Of a DNA stretch of 6,383 nt, positions 1-4,903 are shown in pieces. The first letter of the stretch is position 1, and each line of letters opens with the position of its first letter. The stretch is from Anaerotignum sp. (lineage in GTDB: Bacteria; Bacillota; Clostridia; Lachnospirales; Anaerotignaceae): NCBI GenBank assembly GCA_017560955.1, contig JAFZDV010000114.1, forward strand, positions 1 to 6,383, written 5' to 3'. Under the pieces are notes generated by a model. It was not told the DNA's origin and searched no databases. It worked only from the letters and a program-made list of their open reading frames with translations. A program made the position numbers and the translations under genes.

Positions 1-364
1 AGATGAAAAAGCCCCCGAAACTATGAGCCCTGCCCAGGAAGCGGAAGTGAAGGACAAAGAAGGTCAGCGTATCCTGAAAAATGTGAAGGATGATGCCTTT
101 GTGGTGGCGCTGGCGGTAGAAGGGAAGATGCTTTCTTCCGAAGAACTGGCGGACTTTATGGCGAAAAAAGGTGTCAGCGGTGTCAGTCATATGGTATTCA
201 TCATCGGTGGTTCTCTGGGTCTGTCTCCTGCGGTCATGCAGAGAGCGGATTATGCCCTGAGCTTTTCCAGGATGACATTCCCCCATCAGATGATGCGTGT
301 GGTGCTGCTGGAACAGATTTATCGCTCCGAACGTATTCAGAGAAATGAACCCTATCATAAATAA
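1..364 (+). CDS. rlmH: RlmH, 23S rRNA (pseudouridine-1915-N3)-methyltransferase, 5' partial
   Basis: This is the C-terminal three quarters of RlmH, the SPOUT-family enzyme that uses S-adenosylmethionine to methylate N3 of pseudouridine 1915 in helix 69 of 23S rRNA on the assembled 70S ribosome. The frame is open from base 2 and reads DEKAPET before the first ATG at 23, matching the conserved DEKAPE segment inside Bacillota RlmH, so ATG 23 is internal and the true start lies left of the window. About 120 residues are visible against roughly 155-160 in the family. Visible signatures are the glycine-rich SAM-binding turn FIIGGSLGLSP (about bases 197-229), the knot helix with MTFPHQMMRVVLLEQIYR (about 272-325), and the C-terminal EPYHK that ends nearly all RlmH proteins. 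A small membrane protein gene follows after 14 bp, suggesting cotranscription. Identification is firm from these motifs. Confidence 0.95.
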   Translation, partial: DEKAPETMSPAQEAEVKDKEGQRILKNVKDDAFVVALAVEGKMLSSEELADFMAKKGVSGVSHMVFIIGGSLGLSPAVMQRADYALSFSRMTFPHQMMRVVLLEQIYRSERIQRNEPYHK

Positions 365-370
365 GAGGAG
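364..370 (+). promoter_or_regulatory. Ribosome binding site of the 67-residue ORF
   Basis: AGAGGAG overlaps the last base of the rlmH stop codon and lies 8 nt before the ATG at 379. This good Shine-Dalgarno match is the main evidence that the short downstream frame is translated, and its position suggests coupling to rlmH. Confidence 0.7.
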
Positions 371-378
371 AATAGAAA

Positions 379-582
379 ATGGATAAACAGAAAAAAGCAA
401 AAATGCTGAAATTCATTGGTTTCGTATGCTGGTTCCTGGCGCTGTTCATGCTGTTTGATGAACATAAGAGAAGAAAAGAACTGGAAGCGGAAGAAGCAAA
501 GCAGAATGCAATCGTGATGCAGGCAGAAGAAAAAGAACAGACAGGTGAACTGGAAAGTACAGTGATCTTCCCTACAGAATAA
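379..582 (+). CDS. Small single-pass membrane protein of unknown function (67 aa)
   Basis: I do not recognise this protein. It has a lysine-rich N-terminus (KQKKAK, residues 3-8), one hydrophobic stretch at about residues 10-26 (LKFIGFVCWFLALFMLF) long enough to span the membrane, then a highly charged, helix-prone segment at about 27-56 rich in Glu, Lys, Arg and Ala that could form a short coiled coil, and a short tail ending in IFPTE. There is no signal-peptidase site or lipobox, so the hydrophobic stretch is more likely a membrane anchor than a cleaved signal. Translation is supported by an AGAGGAG site 8 nt upstream, by position 14 bp after rlmH, and by a terminator starting 7 bp past its stop. 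Topology is unclear because both flanks of the hydrophobic segment are basic. Function cannot be inferred; the neighbours do not point to a shared pathway. Confidence 0.72.
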   Translation: MDKQKKAKMLKFIGFVCWFLALFMLFDEHKRRKELEAEEAKQNAIVMQAEEKEQTGELESTVIFPTE

Positions 583-588
583 AAAGAA

Positions 589-613
589 AAAGTCCCGACT
601 TAGTCGGGACTTT
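589..613. terminator. Bidirectional rho-independent terminator between convergent units
   Basis: A perfect 11-bp stem (AAAGTCCCGAC at 589-599, GTCGGGACTTT at 603-613) closes on a 3-nt loop. On the plus strand it runs into a T-rich tract (611-621) and ends the rlmH/small-ORF unit. On the minus strand the A-rich stretch 581-591 becomes a T tract, so the same hairpin can end murC, whose stop codon is at 627-629. One hairpin therefore serves two converging transcripts. Confidence 0.93.
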
Positions 614-626
614 ATTTTTTTACTTC

Positions 627-1997
627 TTATTTCAGGAAAGATTCGCCGATTTTGAATACATCGCCTGCGCCTACTGTCATCAGCAGGTCGCCTTCCTGAC
701 AATGTTCTTCCAGATATGCGCGGATGGCATCGAAGTCACCAACATATCTTGCAGATTTGCCTGCCTGTGCCACTCTTTCTGCCAGCATAGCCGCAGAAAT
801 CGTTTCATCAAAGGCTTCCCTTGCAGCAAAGATGTCTGCGATGATGATTTCATCTGCTTCATCAAAGGATTCACCGAATTCATCAAACAGGAATTTTGTT
901 CTGCTGTATGTGTGGGGCTGGAATACGCACCATGTTTTGTTGTGCTGTACTTTTTTCGCTGCTGCCAGCGCCGCTTTGATTTCTGTGGGATGATGAGCAT
1001 AGTCATCGATGACCTGAATGCCGTTTTTCACACCTTTGCGCTGGAATCTTCTTTCTGTGCCGCCGAAGTGCAGCAGACCTTTGTTGCAGTCTTCGGGGGA
1101 AATGCCCAGATAGTGCGCAGATGCAATGGATGCCAGAGCATTCATGATATTGTGTTCACCGGGTACCTGCAGGTGAATAGGGCCGAAATATTCGCCCTTG
1201 TAATATACATCGAAGGTATTTGTACCGTCGGCTTCATGGGCAATGTTTTTTGCCTGCCATACAGCACCGTCCTGCATACCGAAAGTTTCAGCGATACAGC
1301 CCAGTTCTGTGATCAGTTCTTCCACATCATCGATCTCCTGATTGATGATGACAACGCCGTCTTCGGGTACGCGCTGTGCAAACGCATGGAAGGAGCGGCG
1401 GATGTGTGCCAGATCTTCGAAGTAATCCAGATGGTCGCTTTCCACATTCAGGATAACACCGACCTTAGGGTTGAACTGCAGGAAGCTGTCGAAATATTCG
1501 CAGGCTTCTGCTACGAAGAAGGGAGAGTGACCGATCTTCAGGTTGCTGCCGATAGTAGGCAGGATGCCGCCTACTGTGATAGTAGGGTCTGTTTCTGCCG
1601 CCAGCAGGATCTCGGAAACCATGGAAGTTGTTGTGGTTTTACCATGAGTACCTGCTACAGCGATAGAGTTGGCATATTCGCCCATGATCTCACCCAGCAG
1701 GTGGGCTCTGTCCATGAGGGGGATGCCTTTTTCGTTGGCTGCCACCAGTTCGGGGTTGTCGGGGTGGATCGCTGCTGTGTAAACAACCAGATCCACATCG
1801 TCTGTGATGTTTTCTTTTCTGTGACCATAATTGATATGGATGCCAAGGTTTTCCAGATGTTTTGTTACAGGAGATTCCTTGATGTCTGTGCCGGAAACAC
1901 GGAAGCCGCGGTCAGTCAGGATCTCTGCCAGACCGGACATGCTTACGCCGCCGATGCCGATAAAATAAACATGTTTTGCGTTTTTGAATGTTGTCAT
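627..1997 (-). CDS. murC: MurC, UDP-N-acetylmuramate--L-alanine ligase
   Basis: MurC is the cytoplasmic ATP-dependent Mur ligase that joins L-alanine to UDP-N-acetylmuramic acid, the first amino acid step of the peptidoglycan stem peptide. The 456-residue product is full length for the family. Domain 1 carries the UDP-sugar-binding loop GIGGVSMSG (14-22). Domain 2 has the ATP-binding P-loop GTHGKT (116-121), followed by EACEYFDSFL (164-173) and NVESDHLDYF (184-193), which hold conserved Glu and His residues of the Mur active site, and PGEHNIMNALAS (279-290). Domain 3 holds RRF (316-318), DDYAHHPTEI (331-340), FQPHTYSRT (359-367) and GAGD (443-446). The ATG at 1997 is chosen because GAGGCG lies 7 nt upstream on the minus strand. 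It converges on the rlmH unit and diverges from glgC, and has its own promoter, so it appears to be a single-gene unit. No key residue is missing. Confidence 0.97.
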   Translation of the reverse strand: MTTFKNAKHVYFIGIGGVSMSGLAEILTDRGFRVSGTDIKESPVTKHLENLGIHINYGHRKENITDDVDLVVYTAAIHPDNPELVAANEKGIPLMDRAHLLGEIMGEYANSIAVAGTHGKTTTTSMVSEILLAAETDPTITVGGILPTIGSNLKIGHSPFFVAEACEYFDSFLQFNPKVGVILNVESDHLDYFEDLAHIRRSFHAFAQRVPEDGVVIINQEIDDVEELITELGCIAETFGMQDGAVWQAKNIAHEADGTNTFDVYYKGEYFGPIHLQVPGEHNIMNALASIASAHYLGISPEDCNKGLLHFGGTERRFQRKGVKNGIQVIDDYAHHPTEIKAALAAAKKVQHNKTWCVFQPHTYSRTKFLFDEFGESFDEADEIIIADIFAAREAFDETISAAMLAERVAQAGKSARYVGDFDAIRAYLEEHCQEGDLLMTVGAGDVFKIGESFLK

Positions 1998-2004
1998 TTA
2001 TATT

Positions 2005-2010
2005 CGCCTC
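2005..2010 (-). promoter_or_regulatory. Ribosome binding site of murC
   Basis: Read on the minus strand this is GAGGCG, 7 nt before the ATG at 1997-1995. It fixes the murC start; upstream there is only AT-rich promoter DNA. Confidence 0.75.
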
Positions 2011-2069
2011 AATTTCTATGAAATGGGTTTTTCTTACAATTTATATTTTCAGATACTTATACATATATC

Positions 2070-2098
2070 ATTATAGTATACAGAATTCTCTATGGCAA
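2070..2098 (-). promoter_or_regulatory. Sigma-A-type promoter of murC
   Basis: On the minus strand, a -35 box TTGCCA (2098-2093) is followed by a 17-bp spacer and a perfect -10 box TATAAT (2075-2070). Box match and spacing are near ideal. Transcription would start near 2063, giving a leader of about 65 nt before the ATG at 1997. No alternative of similar quality was seen in this gap on the minus strand. Confidence 0.85.
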
Positions 2099-2186
2099 TC
2101 ACTTCAGGGGTTATTTCTCTATTTTACACAGAAAACAGACCAATCAGTCTTTGAGAAATGCAAGAAAACTATCAAATTAGTGCAAA

Positions 2187-2206
2187 AAACGAGCAAAAAC
2201 TCGTTT
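2187..2206. other. Hairpin with A/T flanks between the divergent promoters
   Basis: AAACGAG (2187-2193) and CTCGTTT (2200-2206) form a 7-bp dyad around a 6-nt A-rich loop, with an A run before it and GTTTTTTG after it. It resembles a weak terminator on either strand, yet lies outside both predicted transcripts: upstream of the glgC promoter and upstream of the murC promoter. It could instead be a protein-binding site, a block to readthrough, or an incidental feature of A/T tracts that act as promoter upstream elements. The rest of 2099-2246 holds no gene that I can support. Confidence 0.4.
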
Positions 2207-2246
2207 GTTTTTGATGAATTTTGGTAAATATTTTCGAGGAATCCAT

Positions 2247-2274
2247 TTGCATATTGTTGTGCTTGTGCTATAAT
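2247..2274 (+). promoter_or_regulatory. Extended -10 promoter of glgC-glgD
   Basis: A -35 box TTGCAT (2247-2252) and a 16-bp spacer lead to a perfect -10 box TATAAT (2269-2274). The TG at 2266-2267 makes it an extended -10 element. A/T-rich runs at 2184-2235 could act as an UP element. Predicted transcription start is near 2281, giving a leader of about 58 nt before ATG 2339. Confidence 0.85.
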
Positions 2275-2287
2275 ATATGCATCGAAG

Positions 2288-2306
2288 TATGGTACTTTGG
2301 TACATA
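2288..2306 (+). other. Possible hairpin at the 5' end of the glgC leader
   Basis: TATGGTAC (2288-2295) can pair with GTACATA (2300-2306) around a TTTG loop if one G is bulged. GGTAC also occurs twice as a direct repeat (2291-2295 and 2299-2303). It would sit within the first 30 nt of the predicted transcript, where a hairpin could affect mRNA stability. The stem is A/T-rich and weak; it may be chance. Confidence 0.25.
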
Positions 2307-2320
2307 TATACAACCTGGAA

Positions 2321-2328
2321 AGAAGGGG
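2321..2328 (+). promoter_or_regulatory. Ribosome binding site that sets the glgC start
   Basis: AGAAGGGG lies 10 nt before ATG 2339. The open frame extends upstream to a TTG at 2297, but that codon lies only about 16 nt from the predicted transcript start and has no Shine-Dalgarno site, while ATG 2339 gives the [14 protein letters not shown] start typical of GlgC. Confidence 0.75.
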
Positions 2329-2338
2329 TGTTAACAAT

Positions 2339-3610
2339 ATGCGTAAAAAAGAAATGATTGCAATGTTATTGGCAGGCGGTCAGGGCAGCCGTCTGGGGGT
2401 TTTAACAAGAAAAGTAGCAAAACCCGCAGTAGCCTACGGTGGTCGTTATCGTATCATCGATTTTCCTCTGAGCAACTGTATCAACTCCGGCGTTGACACA
2501 GTAGGCGTACTGACACAGTATCAGCCTCTGCGTCTGAACCAGCATATCGGTATCGGTATTCCCTGGGATCTGGACAAAAAGAACGGCGGCGTTACAATCC
2601 TGGCTCCTCACGTAAAAGTGGGTGATTCCGGTGAATGGTTCAACGGTACAGCAAATGCGATCTATCAGAACATCGATTTCATCGATAACAATGATCCTGA
2701 ATATGTAGTTATCCTGTCTGGTGACCATATCTACAAAATGGACTATTCTGAAATGCTGAAATTCCATAAGGAAAAAGGCGCAGCAGCAACAATCGCTGTT
2801 ATGGAAGTTCCTATGGACGAAGCAAGCCGTTTCGGTATCATGAATACTGAAGAAGGCGACAAAATTTACGAATTCGAAGAAAAACCCGCGAATCCTAAGA
2901 GCAATCTGGCTTCCATGGGTATCTATATCTTCACATGGGACAGACTGCGTGAAGCACTGATCGAAGATAACTCTATCCATCCCGACAGTGACTTTGGTAA
3001 ACACATTATCCCTAAAATGCTGGAAGAAGGCCAGCCCATGTACGCATGGAGATTCCAGGGTTACTGGAAAGATGTTGGTACAATCCAGTCCTACTGGGAA
3101 TCCAACATGGATCTGATCCGTACTCTGCCTGAATTCGACCTGTATGAAGATTTCTGGAAAATCTACACAAACAGCGACCATCAGCCTCCTCAGTACACAG
3201 CAGCAGATGCTAAAGTAGAAGAATCCCTGCTGTCCGACGGCTGTGAAGTTTATGGTGAAGTTTACAGCTCTATCCTGGGCCCTGGCGTTATCGTTGAAAA
3301 AGGCGCAGTTGTAAAAGATTCCATCATCATGGCAGGCACAGTGATCGGTGAAGGTTCTCTGGTTGACAAATGTGTCATCGATGAAAAATGTAAGATCGGT
3401 AAAAACGTGCAGATGGGCGTTGGCGAAGATGTTCCCAACGAACTGAAACCTGCAATCTACAATACAGGCATCACAGTTATGGGCATGAACTCCATCGTTC
3501 CCGATGGCGTTGTAATGGGTAAAAACTGTGTAATTTCCGGTGCAACAGTTGCTGCAGACTATCCCGACGGTAAACTGGCAAGCGGTAAATCTGTAATCAG
3601 GGAGGTGTAA
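2339..3610 (+). CDS. glgC: GlgC, glucose-1-phosphate adenylyltransferase, catalytic subunit
   Basis: GlgC makes ADP-glucose and pyrophosphate from ATP and glucose-1-phosphate, the committed step of bacterial glycogen synthesis, in the cytoplasm. The 423-residue product is normal length. The N-terminal nucleotidyltransferase domain shows the nucleotide loop [10 protein letters not shown] (11-20), KVAKPAV (25-31) and [11 protein letters not shown] (41-51). It then has [10 protein letters not shown] (127-136), whose D129 matches the catalytic Asp142 of E. coli GlgC, FEEKPANP (179-186), whose K182 matches the glucose-1-phosphate-binding Lys195, and YWKDVGT (242-248), whose D245 matches the metal-binding Asp276. 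From about 290 onward come hexapeptide-like repeats of a left-handed beta-helix, used for subunit contacts and allosteric control. WFNGTAN (100-106) has Asn where many homologues have Arg or Lys. I chose ATG 2339 over a TTG at 2297. glgD follows after 3 bp; the two products probably form a GlgC-GlgD complex. Confidence 0.97.
   Translation: MRKKEMIAMLLAGGQGSRLGVLTRKVAKPAVAYGGRYRIIDFPLSNCINSGVDTVGVLTQYQPLRLNQHIGIGIPWDLDKKNGGVTILAPHVKVGDSGEWFNGTANAIYQNIDFIDNNDPEYVVILSGDHIYKMDYSEMLKFHKEKGAAATIAVMEVPMDEASRFGIMNTEEGDKIYEFEEKPANPKSNLASMGIYIFTWDRLREALIEDNSIHPDSDFGKHIIPKMLEEGQPMYAWRFQGYWKDVGTIQSYWESNMDLIRTLPEFDLYEDFWKIYTNSDHQPPQYTAADAKVEESLLSDGCEVYGEVYSSILGPGVIVEKGAVVKDSIIMAGTVIGEGSLVDKCVIDEKCKIGKNVQMGVGEDVPNELKPAIYNTGITVMGMNSIVPDGVVMGKNCVISGATVAADYPDGKLASGKSVIREV
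3601..3607 (+). promoter_or_regulatory. Ribosome binding site of glgD inside the end of glgC
   Basis: GGAGGTG, a full match to the 16S rRNA 3' end, is formed by the last sense codons of glgC and lies 6 nt before the glgD ATG. Ribosomes finishing glgC are therefore placed on the glgD start, which fits translational coupling of two partner subunits. Confidence 0.88.
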
Positions 3611-3613
3611 GCC

Positions 3614-4732
3614 ATGAAAGCAATCGGTATTATTCTGGCAGGCGGTAACAATGACGGCAGATTGGGTGCTCTGACTGACCATAGAGCGGCGGCGGCTCTC
3701 CCTATCGGCAGCTGTTATCGTGCCATCGACTTTACATTGAGCAATATGTCCAGCAGCGGTATCGGCAAGGTTGCTGTGCTGACACAGTTCAACTCCCGTT
3801 CCCTGAGAGACCATCTGATGTCTTCCAAATGGTGGGACTTCGGTAGAAAACAGGGCGGTCTGTTTGTATTCACACCTTACACAAGCAAAGAAGGTTCCAC
3901 ATGGTTCCGTGGTACAGCGGACTCCATTTATCAGAACATGACATTCCTGAAACGCAGCAACGAAGAGTATGTTGTGATCACATCCGGTGACTCCATTTAC
4001 AAAATGGATTACAAGAAAGTGATCAAAGAACACGTTGCAAAAGGCGCAGATATCACTGTTGTATACCAGAATATGGCTGGTAAGGATCTGTCCAAATTCG
4101 GTGTTATGGAAGTTGCTGAAGACGGCAGACTGATGGGCTTTGAAGAAAAACCCGCACAGCCTAAATCTGAAAATGCATCTCTGGGTATCTATGTGATCTC
4201 CAGAACATTGCTGATCAATCTGCTGGAACAGGCGATCCCTGAAGGCAAATATGATCTGGTTAAGGATATCATTATCCGTTTCATCCCTACACTGAAGATC
4301 TATGGCTATGAATACAATGGCTACTGGAATTCTGTTGGTGCAGGCACAGCAGCATATTTTGCGGCAAATATGGACTTCCTGAACAAAGAAGTAAGAGATC
4401 ATTTCGTAAGTGAATATCCTTACATCGCTACAAAACCTAAAGATGAACCTCCTGCAAAATTCAACAGAGGTGCGGATGTAAAAGATACAATCACAGGCAG
4501 CGGCTCCATTTTCGATGGTAAAGTGGAACATTGCGTAGTATTCCGTAAAGTTCGCGTAGGCGTAGGCGCAGTTGTGAAAAACTCCATCCTGATGGAAGGC
4601 GTTCAGATCGGCGAAGGCTGCGTAGTTGAAAACGCAATTCTGGATAAAGATGTCGTTCTGTCTGCTGGTCAGAAAGTGATCGGTGCTTCCGTGGAAGAAC
4701 CCGCTGTTCTGAAAAAAGGCACAGTACTGTAA
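3614..4732 (+). CDS. glgD: GlgD, non-catalytic regulatory subunit of ADP-glucose pyrophosphorylase
   Basis: GlgD is a paralogue of GlgC; in studied Bacillota it has little or no activity alone and modifies GlgC in a mixed tetramer. The 372-residue product keeps the fold: DFTLSNMSSSG (39-49), WFRGTADSIYQN (97-108), SGDSIYKMDY (124-133), FEEKPAQP (176-183), and a short hexapeptide-repeat tail from about 290. Key positions differ. The nucleotide loop reads LAGGNNDGRLG (8-18), one residue longer than in GlgC. The lysines aligned with GlgC K25 and K28 are H23 and A26. The metal-binding Asp of GlgC YWKDVGT is serine in YWNSVGA (S240), and the His after the catalytic Asp is Ser (S127). The loss of these residues is seen directly; inactivity is inferred and fits the family. 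It is about 50 residues shorter than GlgC. Spacing of 3 bp to glgC and a terminator just after show a two-gene unit. Confidence 0.95.
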   Translation: MKAIGIILAGGNNDGRLGALTDHRAAAALPIGSCYRAIDFTLSNMSSSGIGKVAVLTQFNSRSLRDHLMSSKWWDFGRKQGGLFVFTPYTSKEGSTWFRGTADSIYQNMTFLKRSNEEYVVITSGDSIYKMDYKKVIKEHVAKGADITVVYQNMAGKDLSKFGVMEVAEDGRLMGFEEKPAQPKSENASLGIYVISRTLLINLLEQAIPEGKYDLVKDIIIRFIPTLKIYGYEYNGYWNSVGAGTAAYFAANMDFLNKEVRDHFVSEYPYIATKPKDEPPAKFNRGADVKDTITGSGSIFDGKVEHCVVFRKVRVGVGAVVKNSILMEGVQIGEGCVVENAILDKDVVLSAGQKVIGASVEEPAVLKKGTVL

Positions 4733-4743
4733 ATGAAAACAAG

Positions 4744-4773
4744 AAAAAGAGTGGATTTATCCACTCTTTTTTT
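4744..4773 (+). terminator. Rho-independent terminator of the glgC-glgD unit
   Basis: A 12-bp stem (AAAAAGAGTGGA at 4744-4755, TCCACTCTTTTT at 4760-4771) closes on a TTTA loop, with the T run continuing to 4773. It begins 12 nt after the glgD stop codon. This separates glmU from the glycogen genes. Confidence 0.93.
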
Positions 4774-4806
4774 GCGTTATACAATGTTTTTTAGTAAAAC
4801 CGTATA

Positions 4807-4835
4807 TTGAATTTTATGGAGAAAAATGAGATACT
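4807..4835 (+). promoter_or_regulatory. Candidate promoter of glmU
   Basis: TTGAAT (4807-4812) and GATACT (4830-4835) are spaced by 17 bp, an acceptable sigma-A-type pair with an imperfect -10 box. Transcription would start near 4842, about 60 nt before the ATG. A second -10-like box TACAAT (4850-4855) has no good -35 partner. A promoter is expected here because a strong terminator lies just upstream. Confidence 0.5.
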
Positions 4836-4872
4836 GAATAAGTTGTGTATACAATTCTGATCGAAACATTCG

Positions 4873-4887
4873 CGTCAAATTTTGACG
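4873..4887 (+). promoter_or_regulatory. 15-bp perfect dyad abutting the glmU ribosome binding site
   Basis: CGTCAAA and TTTGACG are exact inverted copies around a single T. As RNA this folds into a 5-bp CGTCA/TGACG stem with a 5-nt loop, and its last G is the first base of the Shine-Dalgarno GGAGGAGG. It could be an operator, a translation-modulating hairpin, or chance; the sequence does not decide between these. Confidence 0.45.
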
Positions 4888-4894
4888 GAGGAGG
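4887..4894 (+). promoter_or_regulatory. Ribosome binding site of glmU
   Basis: GGAGGAGG lies 9 nt before ATG 4904 and is a strong match. It fixes the start. Its first base overlaps the dyad just upstream. Confidence 0.85.
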
Positions 4895-4903
4895 AAAAAA
4901 TAT

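Noticed and set aside
702..2021. 439-codon plus-strand frame opposite murC
   Set aside because: It aligns codon for codon with murC and has a Cys/Phe-rich composition with no recognisable family; murC itself has every expected Mur ligase motif.
2155..2175. Catabolite-response (cre) site upstream of glgC
   Set aside because: The stretch around TGCAAGAAAACTATCA looks faintly similar, but the central CG is absent and the spacing is wrong for the CcpA consensus.
1988..2337. Short open frames on both strands in the murC-glgC gap
   Set aside because: Low-complexity A/T-rich translations that overlap two strong promoters, with no ribosome binding sites and no protein-like features.
2297..2338. 14-residue upstream extension of GlgC from a TTG codon
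   Set aside because: No ribosome binding site, very near the predicted transcript start, and GlgC proteins normally begin at the [14 protein letters not shown] position.
1998..2338. Riboswitch or structured RNA leader for murC or glgC
   Set aside because: Both predicted leaders are about 60 nt, A/T-rich and without a stable multi-helix fold, too short for known metabolite riboswitches.
2402..4531. 709-codon open frame on the minus strand across glgC and glgD
   Set aside because: It is in exact codon register with the two sense genes, is rich in Cys, His, Phe and Val, has no ribosome binding site I can see, and shows no recognisable domain. It is a by-product of codon bias in glgC and glgD.
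4815..4841. Sigma-H-like promoter before glmU (GGA at 4818-4820, GAAT at 4836-4839)
   Set aside because: The gap between the two elements is 15 nt, shorter than the sigma-H consensus, and the -35 flank does not match; the sigma-A-type pair at 4807-4835 is better.
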